Source: Chloroflexota bacterium (GTDB taxonomy: Bacteria; Chloroflexota; Chloroflexia; Thermomicrobiales; UBA6265). Taken from it: a DNA stretch of 20,413 nucleotides. This document shows, in pieces, positions 1 to 6,874 of this stretch (positions within the stretch are counted from its first letter, which is position 1; every line of letters begins with the position of its first letter). The position numbers were made by a program, and so were the translations under genes. The notes beneath the pieces were generated by a model. The model did not search any database, had not been told where the DNA came from, and worked only from the letters and a program-made list of their open reading frames with translations. The stretch covers positions 1 through 20,413 of the forward strand of contig JAFAEX010000302.1 of the NCBI GenBank assembly GCA_023423795.1, given 5' to 3'.

Positions 1-192
1 CTGCGTCGGGGTGCCACGGCCGCCTCCTTCCGGTTCCGCCAAGAACCCGGACAGGCTACCGCGGCCCCCGGCCGCCCGCTCCGCCGCCGTGGCACCGCGC
101 CGCTCCTACCCTACGGCACCTTACACCTGTGCCCTCCTTCATTCGCCGCCAGGCGGCGGGGTTGTCGCCGACCGATCCAAGGGGTCTTCCCG

Positions 193-1884
193 TCAGCGTT
201 GGCCGAACAGCGCCGCCACCCGTCCCATCCCCGGTACGCGACGGGCGACCTGCGCGATGGCCGTCTGCAACTCCGGCACCCGCAGCAGCCACGCGACCAC
301 GAGGTAGGTCAACCCGACCGCCCCGAGGCTGCACGCCAGCAGCGCCAGTTGCACCAGCCGCGGCGCGACGCCCGGCGCGGTCGCCGCCGCGACCGGTGGT
401 CCGAGCACCGTGCAGGCCGCAGCCATCGCCAATCCGCACCCGACGACCTGCCCGAGCCACCGCCACTCGGACCGCGCGAAGCCGCCGATTCGCTTCCGCA
501 GGACCACGAGCAGGATGACGGCCTCGATCGTCGTCGAAAGCGACAGCGCGAACGCGAGCACCACGTACCCGTACTGGTCCACGAACAGGACGCCGATCAG
601 CAGGTTGATCGCGATGATCGCCACGCCCGCCGCCACCGGCGTGATCGTGTCGTGCATCGCGTAGAAGGCGCGGGTCAGCACCTCGACCGCCGCGTAGGCG
701 AGCAGCCCGGCCGCGAACCACGCCAGCGCCGGCGCGACCAGCGCCGTACTTTCGGCGTCGAACCGCCCGCCTTGCAGGATCGATTGGACGACCGGGACGC
801 GGAAGAAGAAGAGCGCGATGGCGGCCGGCAGGGACAGGAAGACGAGCGGTTTCAAGGCTCGGCCGAACGCCGCCTTGAACGCGGCCATGTCGCCCGCTTC
901 GTAGAGGCGAGCCATCGTCGGGAAGACCACCGTCGAAATCGAGAGCGCCAGCACGCCGTGGGGCAGCATCAGCATCTGCCAGGCGTAGTTGATCGCCGCC
1001 ACGCTCTCCTGCCCGGACCGCCACGCGAGCGAGGTGACGACGATGAAGTTGACCTGGAACGCGGCCTGCCCGATCACCCGCGGCCCGAGCAGCCGCCCGA
1101 CCTCGCCCACCCCGTCCGTGCGCAGTTCGATGGTCGGCCGCCAGCGCAGCCCGGTGGCGACGAGACCGGGCACCTGGATCAGCAGGTGCGCGACCGCGCC
1201 GGCGACCACGCCGACGGCGGCGCCGCGGATGCCCATCGTCGGCGCCAGCAGCACCGCGCCGAGGATCGAGCCGATGTTGTAGACGACCGGGGCCAGCGCC
1301 GGCAGCGTGAACCGGTCCTGCGCTTCGAGGATGCCCTTGGCCGCGATGCCGAGCCCGAGGAAGACGGGAGAGAGCAGCAGGATGCGCATCGTCTCGACCG
1401 TCAGCCGGGTTGCCTCCTCGCCGGCCCCCGGCGCGACGACGTAGCGCACGATCGGTTCGGCGAAGACGAACGCCAGCGCGCCGAACAGCGCCATCGCCAC
1501 CGCCGACAGGTTGAGCACCGTCGAGGCGAGCCGCCAGGCGGCGTCCTTTTTGCCAGCGCCGACCAGCCCGGCAAAGACCGGGATGAACGCCGACCCGAAG
1601 GAACCGGCCATGATGATGAGGAACAGCAGGTCGGGCACCCGGAACGCCGAGACGTAGGCGCTGTACTCCACCGAGGTGCCGAAGAGGCGGGCGAGGATGA
1701 TCTCGCGGGCGAGCCCGAGGATGCGCGACAGCACGAACGCGGCGGCCACGATCCCGGCCGAGCGCACCAGCGACGGCCGCGCCACCGGCGCGCGCCACGC
1801 CTCGGGCGAGGTCGGGATGCCCGGCGCCGGCCACGTCGGCCAGGTGCGTCCCGGATTCGGATGGGTGTCGGTGTGCTGGCTCAT
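193..1884 (-). CDS. murJ: Lipid II flippase MurJ (MviN family)
   Basis: This 563-residue polytopic membrane protein is a MurJ/MviN-type flippase that moves lipid II across the inner membrane for peptidoglycan synthesis. After a hydrophilic N-terminus of about 40 residues, the first segment carries the family pattern: an SRILGLAREIILARLFG stretch with conserved Arg, then YSAYVSAFRVPDLLF and GSFGSAFIPVF. Around 14 hydrophobic segments follow, with RFDAESTALVAPALAWFAAGLLAY and YAMHDTITPV typical of the C-terminal half. The family is usually near 510 residues, so both ends are slightly long. The ATG at 1884 has only a weak upstream GGA; no better start is evident before the first conserved segment. 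The gene follows a small secreted-protein gene on the same strand after 274 bases. Family assignment is firm; exact substrate is by homology. Confidence 0.95.
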   Translation of the reverse strand: MSQHTDTHPNPGRTWPTWPAPGIPTSPEAWRAPVARPSLVRSAGIVAAAFVLSRILGLAREIILARLFGTSVEYSAYVSAFRVPDLLFLIIMAGSFGSAFIPVFAGLVGAGKKDAAWRLASTVLNLSAVAMALFGALAFVFAEPIVRYVVAPGAGEEATRLTVETMRILLLSPVFLGLGIAAKGILEAQDRFTLPALAPVVYNIGSILGAVLLAPTMGIRGAAVGVVAGAVAHLLIQVPGLVATGLRWRPTIELRTDGVGEVGRLLGPRVIGQAAFQVNFIVVTSLAWRSGQESVAAINYAWQMLMLPHGVLALSISTVVFPTMARLYEAGDMAAFKAAFGRALKPLVFLSLPAAIALFFFRVPVVQSILQGGRFDAESTALVAPALAWFAAGLLAYAAVEVLTRAFYAMHDTITPVAAGVAIIAINLLIGVLFVDQYGYVVLAFALSLSTTIEAVILLVVLRKRIGGFARSEWRWLGQVVGCGLAMAAACTVLGPPVAAATAPGVAPRLVQLALLACSLGAVGLTYLVVAWLLRVPELQTAIAQVARRVPGMGRVAALFGQR

Positions 1885-2064
1885 GATTCCGGCCGAGGCG
1901 TCGGAGAAACGGCGGCTGCCGCCGGGTCATTGTGCCACGCATGCGGCTGCCCGCCGCCGGAAGCGGCACGGCTATCGATCCTGATTGCGGGCGATCCGGT
2001 CGTTCGAGCCTGCCCGTGCAGATCCGGATCGGACGTTCCGGCTGGTCCTCGCCGGACGGTGTGC

Positions 2065-2070
2065 TTTATA
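2065..2070 (-). promoter_or_regulatory. Candidate -10 element upstream of murJ
   Basis: The minus strand reads TATAAA here, the only AT-rich hexamer in the 274-base gap before murJ. The nearest -35-like sequence is TTCATC with a 19-base spacer, which is poor. It would give a 5' leader of roughly 175 bases. The site may be chance; murJ may instead be read through from the gene upstream. Confidence 0.28.
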
Positions 2071-2158
2071 CGCGGCCCACGGCTCCCATGATGAAGCGCG
2101 ATTGCGGGGCGTACCGGCATCGCGCGGGTCTGGGTACGAACCGGCTCCCGCGATGGGC

Positions 2159-2593
2159 CTAGCGACGTTGCGAGGCCTTCGCCACGCCGCCAATGCCGCC
2201 GTCCGCGTGGTGGTTGGGGGCGTTGCCCGGTTGGTCGTAGACGCCGCCGTTCGGCTGCGTGTCCGGCTTCTCGTCCGGCCGGACGAGTCCCTTGTGGCAA
2301 TCGGTGCTCTGCGCGGTGTTGACGCAGGTCCAGTCGCCCTTGTTGCCGCCCTTGCACTTGGTGATCGTGCTGCCGAAGGCCGTGTCCTTGGACGAGAAGT
2401 CGCCGCCTTCGATGCCGCACAGGTCTTTCTGGTTCTGGACCCGGTTGGCGATCGGGGCGTCTGTCGGGATGCGCTTCGCTTCGACCCCATCGATCAGCGC
2501 CGAAGACAGCAGGAACGCCACGGCGAAGACCGCGGCGATCCGGGCGAGCGGGCGGAGGCGGGCGAACGACGATTGCAACGGACCACTGGACAT
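2159..2593 (-). CDS. Small secreted protein of unknown function
   Basis: I do not recognise this 144-residue protein. Residues 1-18 are basic (ARLRPLAR), residues 18-34 are hydrophobic, and GVEA-KR near residue 39 looks like a signal peptidase I site, so the protein is probably exported. The mature part is hydrophilic and has four cysteines (C59, C80, C90, C99), a GDWTC segment and a Gly/Asp/Asn-rich tail; two disulfides are possible. The ATG at 2593 is preceded by AAGGAG with a 6-base gap, a strong ribosome binding site, so the gene is real despite its obscurity. It sits upstream of murJ on the same strand and is divergent from rpsT. No enzyme motif is visible. Function cannot be inferred. 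Confidence 0.75.
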   Translation of the reverse strand: MSSGPLQSSFARLRPLARIAAVFAVAFLLSSALIDGVEAKRIPTDAPIANRVQNQKDLCGIEGGDFSSKDTAFGSTITKCKGGNKGDWTCVNTAQSTDCHKGLVRPDEKPDTQPNGGVYDQPGNAPNHHADGGIGGVAKASQRR

Positions 2594-2921
2594 CGAATCT
2601 CCTTCTCGAACGATGCCGCCGGACCCATCGCCCGGCGCTCCAGCACGCTACGGTCCGGATGGGATCGTCTCCCGCCGCGCGGAGCGCACCGGGCGTGTCA
2701 AATCGGGAACGGCCGTGGCCGGGCGGCGCCCATGCATTCCGGGCAACCGGGTGTGCACCTCGGCTTTGCCGAGCCGGATCTGGCCACGCGAAACCGCGCC
2801 GGGGTTGAGATCCGGTGCCTGGGTCTGGTACCATCCCCGGGTTGAAGCGGCGGCATCCGTCGCTGTCCTGTTGTCATGCGTTCGGGCCGGGCCGGAACCC
2901 GGTAGCGAAGGAAGACTGGCG
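2594..2921. other. Divergent intergenic region between secreted protein and rpsT
   Basis: This 328-base gap holds the rpsT promoter (2805-2834) and about 80 bases of rpsT leader. A small hairpin, CTCGGC-TTT-GCCGAG, lies at 2759-2772 just upstream of that promoter. I could not place a convincing promoter for the leftward secreted-protein gene. No coding region or RNA gene is evident. Confidence 0.5.
2805..2834 (+). promoter_or_regulatory. rpsT promoter
   Basis: TTGAGA at 2805-2810 and TACCAT at 2829-2834 are separated by 18 bases. This predicts a start near 2841 and an 80-base leader before the rpsT TTG codon. It is a housekeeping-sigma-type promoter on sequence alone. Confidence 0.6.
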
Positions 2922-3203
2922 TTGGCGAACATCAAGTCGTCCGAGAAGCGGATCCGGGTCGCTGAGAAGAAGGCCGCGCGCAACAAGCCGCTGCGCACCG
3001 CCTGCAAGACCTACGTCAAGAAGGCCGACCGGGTCATCGTCGAGGGCGACCCGCAGGCGGCGCTGGAGGCGGTCAAGGCCGCCATCAGCAAGCTCGACAG
3101 CACGGCGAGCAAGGGCGTCATCCACAAGAACAACGCCGCCCGCCGCAAGTCCCGCCTGATGGCCCGCTACAACAAGCTGGTCGCCGCCGGGGCGCAGGCC
3201 TAG
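2922..3203 (+). CDS. rpsT: 30S ribosomal protein S20
   Basis: The 93-residue product matches S20, a basic helical-bundle protein of the 30S subunit that binds 16S rRNA. Typical features are the N-terminal ANIKSSEKRIRVAEKKAARNK, the central TYVKKADRVI, and the C-terminal GVIHKNNAARRKSRLMARYNKL. The start is taken as TTG at 2922, because it places Met-Ala-Asn-Ile-Lys at the N-terminus as in the family and lies 8 bases after AAGGAAG. No ATG or GTG fits. E. coli rpsT also starts with UUG, where the weak start is part of autogenous control, so the same may hold here (inference). It has its own promoter and is monocistronic, converging with holA. Confidence 0.97.
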   Translation: MANIKSSEKRIRVAEKKAARNKPLRTACKTYVKKADRVIVEGDPQAALEAVKAAISKLDSTASKGVIHKNNAARRKSRLMARYNKLVAAGAQA

Positions 3204-3233
3204 TACCCGCCCGCGCGGATCGAACCCGCATCC

Positions 3234-4280
3234 TTACGGAGCCCGGCCGCCTCGGCCGGGCTCTGCTGCGTCCGCCGCCAGCCCGACCATTAGCGCGACG
3301 AGGGCGTCGGCGGGCTGTCGCAGCCGCCCGGTCTTGAAGGCGCGATCGGTCTCCAGCGCCGTCCGCACCCGCTTGCCCGCGCCTTCCCGCTGGGAGCGGG
3401 CGATGGCGACGAGCTGGTTCGGGTTCGCCAGCCCCATGCGTCGCCCGAGTTCGGCGGGATCGGTCCCGGCGCCGGCGGCGGCGACCGCGCCCAATTCGAT
3501 CTGGCCCATCACCTGCGCGACCAGCTTGGCCGGTTCTTCGCCCGCCCGCAGCAACTGCTCCAGTTCGCGCGCGGCCACGCCGACGTCGCCGTTGGCCGCG
3601 GCTTCGACGAACCGGAAGATGCGGTCGTCGGGCGCGCCCGGGGAGAGTTCGCGGACGTGCCCGGCGTTGACCGGTTCGGGGTAGGCGTACAGCGCCAGCG
3701 TCTCGACCCGCGAACGCAGCAGGTCGAGGTCCGGCGGCCGGTCGAAACGCGGGTTGGTCGGTTTCCCCTGCCAGGTTTGTGGATAGAGCGTCGCCGCCAG
3801 CAACCGGGCCGCTTCGCGCTCGATGCCGCCGCCGGCCTCCTTCGCCGCCCGCTCGATCCATGCGACCAGTTCGTTCCCACGCGGCGGGTCGCAGGCGACG
3901 ACCGTCACGTCCTTCGGCGCGGCCTTCTTCACCGCTGCCGGAAGCGACGACAGCCCGCCGTCCAGCAGCACCAGCGTGTTCTCCGCCGGCACCGCGGCGA
4001 ACAGCGGCGCGAGGTCCAGCGCGCCGGCCGCCGGTTCGTCCCCGGACGCGCCGGCTCCCCCCTTGCCGCGGCTGGCCTTCGCCATCAGGTCGCGCACCAC
4101 GACGACCCGGCCCACGCCGAAGAACCCGGCGCTGCCGGCGGCGACGACGATCTGGGGAAGGGGCGTATCGGCGGCATCGAACCACGACGTGTTCTCGCCG
4201 CCCGGGTCGCGCTGGACCAGCACCTCGGCGACCCTGGCGCGGGCGGACGCCGCGTCCGGTCCGTGGACGAGCACGATCAT
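3234..4280 (-). CDS. holA: DNA polymerase III subunit delta
   Basis: The 348-residue product fits HolA, the clamp-loader subunit that opens the beta sliding clamp. It begins MIVLVHGPDAASARARVAEVL, the family's N-terminal strand and Walker-A-like turn. The middle has VVVVRDL, ENTLVLLDG and CDPPRGNELVAWI, and the C-terminal collar domain has RIFRFVEAAANGDVGVAAREL, LVAQVMGQIE and the MGLANPNQLVAIARSQ to ALETDRAFKTGRL helices. ATG at 4280 is preceded by GGAGG with a 7-base spacer; upstream in-frame sequence runs into the 6S RNA gene and is not coding. A glycine-rich insert (ASRGKGGAGASGDEPA) near residue 70 is unusual. The gene may be co-transcribed with the 6S RNA 62 bases upstream. The final codons overlap the rpsT terminator hairpin. 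Confidence 0.93.
   Translation of the reverse strand: MIVLVHGPDAASARARVAEVLVQRDPGGENTSWFDAADTPLPQIVVAAGSAGFFGVGRVVVVRDLMAKASRGKGGAGASGDEPAAGALDLAPLFAAVPAENTLVLLDGGLSSLPAAVKKAAPKDVTVVACDPPRGNELVAWIERAAKEAGGGIEREAARLLAATLYPQTWQGKPTNPRFDRPPDLDLLRSRVETLALYAYPEPVNAGHVRELSPGAPDDRIFRFVEAAANGDVGVAARELEQLLRAGEEPAKLVAQVMGQIELGAVAAAGAGTDPAELGRRMGLANPNQLVAIARSQREGAGKRVRTALETDRAFKTGRLRQPADALVALMVGLAADAAEPGRGGRAP
3239..3263 (+). terminator. Hairpin terminator downstream of rpsT, inside the holA 3' end
   Basis: An 11-base perfect stem (GAGCCCGGCCG / CGGCCGGGCTC) with loop CCT begins 35 bases after the rpsT stop. It is followed by CTGCTGCG rather than a T tract, so termination would rely on the strong stem. 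It overlaps the last codons of the convergent holA gene. Confidence 0.6.
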
Positions 4281-4342
4281 GGCAGCGCCTCCGGGCGGGG
4301 CGAGCGAAGGGCAAGCCGGTGCGGGAATTGGAGTCAGAAGGA

Positions 4343-4506
4343 GAAAAGCCGAACCCGCGCGTGCCGTGTGCCCACGGAGCCTTGAACCTGCATAAGCAGG
4401 TGGGCGCCCCGGCCCCGGACGGCACACCGACCGGCTGGGGGCTCCCGACTCGGGATATATCGGCTCAAGACATCGAAAAACACCACGTACACCGCAGGCT
4501 CGGCGT
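4343..4506 (-). ncRNA. ssrS: 6S RNA (regulator of housekeeping RNA polymerase)
   Basis: The minus strand of the holA-fabF gap folds like 6S RNA, which mimics an open promoter and sequesters the sigma-70-type holoenzyme. A closing stem pairs CCGAGCCTGCG (4503-4493) with CGCGGGTTCGG (4359-4349), then GTGT/GCAC and CGTG/CACG with single bulges. The 5' side of the central bubble reads TTGAGCCGATATATC; GAGCCGATAT is shared with E. coli 6S RNA at the product-RNA start. The complement of 4459 is then position 48, close to E. coli U44. A GC-rich terminal arm follows (4440-4395). The 3' bubble side holds a small hairpin, ACCTGC-TTAT-GCAGGT, and GTTCAAGG. The 3' end runs into CTTTTCTCCTT. Length is about 164 nt; ends are approximate. 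A promoter lies directly upstream. The structure was traced by eye, not by a covariance model. Confidence 0.85.
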
Positions 4507-4512
4507 CCACTG

Positions 4513-4542
4513 AGGGTACCATCGGCGTTCGCGGCCGGACAA
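4513..4542 (-). promoter_or_regulatory. 6S RNA promoter
   Basis: On the minus strand TTGTCC (4542-4537) and TACCCT (4518-4513) are 18 bases apart. The predicted start near 4506 is three bases before the 5' strand of the 6S closing stem. The -35 lies 15 bases from the -35 of the divergent fabF promoter. Confidence 0.6.
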
Positions 4543-4557
4543 CCTTGCCACCCGCCC

Positions 4558-4587
4558 TTGGGCAGCACCCCGGGATCGTCGTAGCAT
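4558..4587 (+). promoter_or_regulatory. fabF promoter
   Basis: TTGGGC at 4558-4563 and TAGCAT at 4582-4587 are 18 bases apart. The predicted start is near 4594, giving a leader of about 46 bases that includes the fabF ribosome binding site. TAGCAT recurs as the -10 before tgt and pth. Confidence 0.5.
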
Positions 4588-4639
4588 GCTCCGCGGACGG
4601 GGCCGCGATCGCCCCACGCACGGAAACGGGAGCGAGCGG

Positions 4640-5908
4640 ATGGCGGCGCGGGAGCGGACGGACGGGCGCGTTCGGGTGGTGGTCACGGGAATCGGCATCG
4701 TCTGCCCGGTCGGCAACGACCGCGAATCGGCGTGGGATGCGCTCAAGGCCGGGCGCTCCGGCATCGCCGCGATCGAGCGGTTCGATGCCTCGGCCCTCGC
4801 CACCCGGTTCGCCGGCGAGGTGCGCGGCTTTGACCCCACGATCGCGATGGGCCGCAAGGAAGCCCGCCGCGCCGACCGCTTCACCCAACTCGCCGTCGCC
4901 GCCTCGAAGGAAGCGCTGGAGCAGGGCGGGTTAGCAGTCACGGACGCCAACGCCGCCCGCGTCGGCGCGATCGTCGGCAGCGGCATGGGCGGGATCGCGA
5001 CGCTGGAGGAGGGGATGACGACCCTGCTCGACAAGGGACCGTCGCGCATCTCCCCCTTTTTCATGCCGATGTTCCTGACCAACATGGCCTCGGGCGTCGT
5101 CGCCATGACCTTCGGCCTGAAGGGGCCGAACTACGCGCCGGTTTCGGCCTGCGCCACGTCGGGCCACGCGATCGGCGAAGCGGCCGAGATGATCCGGCGC
5201 GGTTGGGCCGACGCCATGATCGCCTCCGGGACCGAGGCGGCGGTCACCCCGCTTTCTATCGCCGGGTTCAACGCGATGGGCGCGCTTTCGACCCGCAACG
5301 ACGATCCGGCGGCCGCCAGCCGCCCGTTCGACCTCGGGCGCGACGGGTTCGTCATCGCCGAGGGCGCGGCTTCCCTACTGCTGGAATCGCTCGACCACGC
5401 GCAGGCCCGGGGCGCGACCATCCTCGGCGAAGTTGCCGGTTACGGCACGACCGACGACGCGTTCCACTACACTCAGCCGCCGGAAGGCGGGGAGGGCGGC
5501 GTCCGCGCGATGCGGCTTGCGCTGGCCGACGCCGGGCTGGAGCCGGGCGAGATCGACTACGTGAACGCCCACGGCACCTCGACCCCGCTCAACGAGAAGT
5601 TCGAGACCGAAGCGCTCAAGGGCGCGTTCGGCGAGACCGCTTACCGGATTCCGGTCAGCTCCACCAAGTCGATGACTGGCCACATGCTCGGCGCGGCCGG
5701 TGCGGTCGAAGGGGCCGTTTCTCTGCTGGCGATCCGCGACGGGATCATGCCGCCGACGATCAACCAGGAAACGCCGGACCCTGACTGCGACCTCGACTAC
5801 GTGCCGAACGTGGCCCGCGCCGCCACGTTGCGCCACGTGATGAGCAACTCAATGGGCTTTGGCGGCCACAACGTGTCGCTCGTTTTCTCACGATGGGACG
5901 GGTCGTAG
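4640..5908 (+). CDS. fabF: 3-oxoacyl-ACP synthase II (KAS II)
   Basis: The 422-residue product is a beta-ketoacyl-ACP synthase of the FabF type, condensing malonyl-ACP with acyl-ACP in fatty acid elongation in the cytoplasm. The thiolase-fold Cys-His-His triad is intact: C171 in VSACATSGHAIGEA, H311 in VNAHGTSTPLNEKFE, and H348 in STKSMTGHMLGAAGA. N-terminal RVVVTGIGIVCPVGND and C-terminal SNSMGFGGHNVSLVF are family signatures. ATG at 4640 is chosen because GGGAG lies 7 bases upstream and the protein then starts just before the first strand; an upstream ATG at 4586 overlaps the predicted -10 and is unlikely. The gene stands alone: no acpP, fabD or fabG is adjacent. It converges with the doxX gene; the gap has only a weak GCTGGC/GCCAGC stem at 5912-5935. 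Confidence 0.97.
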   Translation: MAARERTDGRVRVVVTGIGIVCPVGNDRESAWDALKAGRSGIAAIERFDASALATRFAGEVRGFDPTIAMGRKEARRADRFTQLAVAASKEALEQGGLAVTDANAARVGAIVGSGMGGIATLEEGMTTLLDKGPSRISPFFMPMFLTNMASGVVAMTFGLKGPNYAPVSACATSGHAIGEAAEMIRRGWADAMIASGTEAAVTPLSIAGFNAMGALSTRNDDPAAASRPFDLGRDGFVIAEGAASLLLESLDHAQARGATILGEVAGYGTTDDAFHYTQPPEGGEGGVRAMRLALADAGLEPGEIDYVNAHGTSTPLNEKFETEALKGAFGETAYRIPVSSTKSMTGHMLGAAGAVEGAVSLLAIRDGIMPPTINQETPDPDCDLDYVPNVARAATLRHVMSNSMGFGGHNVSLVFSRWDGS

Positions 5909-5987
5909 ATCGCTGGCCGTTGTCTCCGCGCCAGCAGGCTCGTGCCGGATTGCTTCACGCGCCGCCCCACATGACTCGCGTGACTCG

Positions 5988-6656
5988 CTACAACGCCGAG
6001 GCGCCAGCTTCTCCCGAACCCGCGCCGTCGCCGTAGGCAATCCCACCCGCCCGGTTTTCGACCACCTCGTCGGTGGTATCGGCGTCAACCGCGGCGCTCG
6101 TTGTCTCGTCGCTGCTGGCCGATTCGCCATTGTTGGCGCCGGGCTTGTCCCGCAACTGCGAAGCGAGGATGCCGCCGGCCACCGCGAGGGCAGCCAGTCC
6201 AACGACGCCTTTCGGTACGCGGATTCCCAGCGCGTTGTCGAGCGAGTAGCGTCCCGGATCGGTCGTCGCCAGCGCCAACGCCACCGCGATGTTGAGGACC
6301 GGCAGTTCCGCGCCGCCCTCCGTGACCCAGATCGGTTTTCCGCCGTGGGCGTCCAGGGCAGCGACGGACATGGCCCCGACGGTGCCGATTGGCCCGATGG
6401 GGTGGAGCAGGCCAAGCGCGGTAAGCAGCCCGCCGCCGAACTCCGAAGCCCCGGCGAGCGCGGCCCATTGCTTGGCCGGAGTGAACCCCATCGATTCCAG
6501 CCAACCGGCCGTGCCCTCGAGCCCAGGACCGCCGAAGGACCCGAAGAGCTTCATCGCGCCGTGACCCATGAGCAGCCCGCCGGCCACCACTCGCACAGCG
6601 AGCAGGCCCAGGTCGGTCACCGTTCCCTCGCTGTTCATCGCCCCGCGAGCGTCCAT
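5988..6656 (-). CDS. DoxX-family membrane protein
   Basis: The 222-residue protein has the DoxX/SURF4-like pattern: LAVRVVAGGLLMGHGAMKLFG in the first membrane helix, then FGGPGLEGTAGWLESMGF, ASEFGGGLLTALGLL, an ALDAHGGKPIW loop and LNIAVALALATTDPGRYSLDNALGI. Members are small four-helix inner-membrane proteins linked in some bacteria to quinone or thiol redox functions, but no activity can be assigned here. A fifth hydrophobic segment (VVGLAALAVAGGILAS) precedes an acidic, Ser/Thr/Gly-rich C-terminal tail of about 50 residues, which is unusual for the family and would be low-complexity. ATG at 6656 follows AGGAGGAA with a good spacer. The gene follows the sigma factor gene on the same strand but is separated from it by a strong hairpin. 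Confidence 0.85.
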   Translation of the reverse strand: MDARGAMNSEGTVTDLGLLAVRVVAGGLLMGHGAMKLFGSFGGPGLEGTAGWLESMGFTPAKQWAALAGASEFGGGLLTALGLLHPIGPIGTVGAMSVAALDAHGGKPIWVTEGGAELPVLNIAVALALATTDPGRYSLDNALGIRVPKGVVGLAALAVAGGILASQLRDKPGANNGESASSDETTSAAVDADTTDEVVENRAGGIAYGDGAGSGEAGASAL

Positions 6657-6815
6657 GTCCGGTTCCTCCTCGTGTCGTCCGGTCACGGTCGCGCCGCACC
6701 GTCGGGCGTGCCGGGCCGCGATGCTGGAATCGCATTGCGGTTGCCACGGATTCACTCGAGCGCCCGGGTCATTCCGGTGAGCAGATGGACGGCGACCGCG
6801 GCTGTAGCACGACAA

Positions 6816-6848
6816 CGCGGGAGGGGCGGCATCGCCGCCCCTCCCGCG
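6816..6848 (-). terminator. Hairpin terminator downstream of the sigma factor gene
   Basis: A perfect 15-base stem (CGCGGGAGGGGCGGC and its complement) closes a 3-base loop, 27 bases after the sigma factor stop codon. On the minus strand TTGTCG follows, only a short T-rich trace. It likely ends rpoD transcription and insulates the doxX gene. It is symmetric and could act both ways, but no rightward gene ends here. Confidence 0.75.
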
Positions 6849-6874
6849 TCATCTCGACTCCGTTCGGTTAACGT

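Noticed and set aside
144..158. A CGCCGCC-A-GGCGGCG palindrome after the murJ stop as a terminator
   Set aside because: Only six pairs can form around a three-base loop and no T tract follows; such GC palindromes are common at this base composition. I see no gene in 1-192.
1910..1924. A small CGGCGGC/GCCGCCG inverted repeat in the murJ leader as a regulatory stem
   Set aside because: The stem has essentially no loop of its own and is of a type frequent in this GC-rich DNA; no supporting context.
199..2091. A long open frame on the plus strand opposite murJ
   Set aside because: Its translation is Arg/Gln/Asp-rich with no hydrophobic core or family motif, as expected for an antisense shadow in high-GC DNA; murJ on the other strand has clear family motifs.
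2696..2701. A perfect TTGACA on the minus strand upstream of the secreted-protein gene
   Set aside because: The sequence 16-19 bases downstream is GCGGCG-like, with no usable -10.
3213..3229. A tRNA T-arm-like sequence (minus strand GCGGG-TTCGATC) between rpsT and holA
   Set aside because: The stem has a mismatch, and no matching acceptor, anticodon or D arms could be placed; the surrounding bases are the ends of two genes and a terminator.
4281..4585. An upstream extension of holA through the 6S RNA region
   Set aside because: The frame is open further up, but the ATG at 4280 has a strong ribosome binding site and begins exactly at the family N-terminus; the upstream bases fold as 6S RNA.
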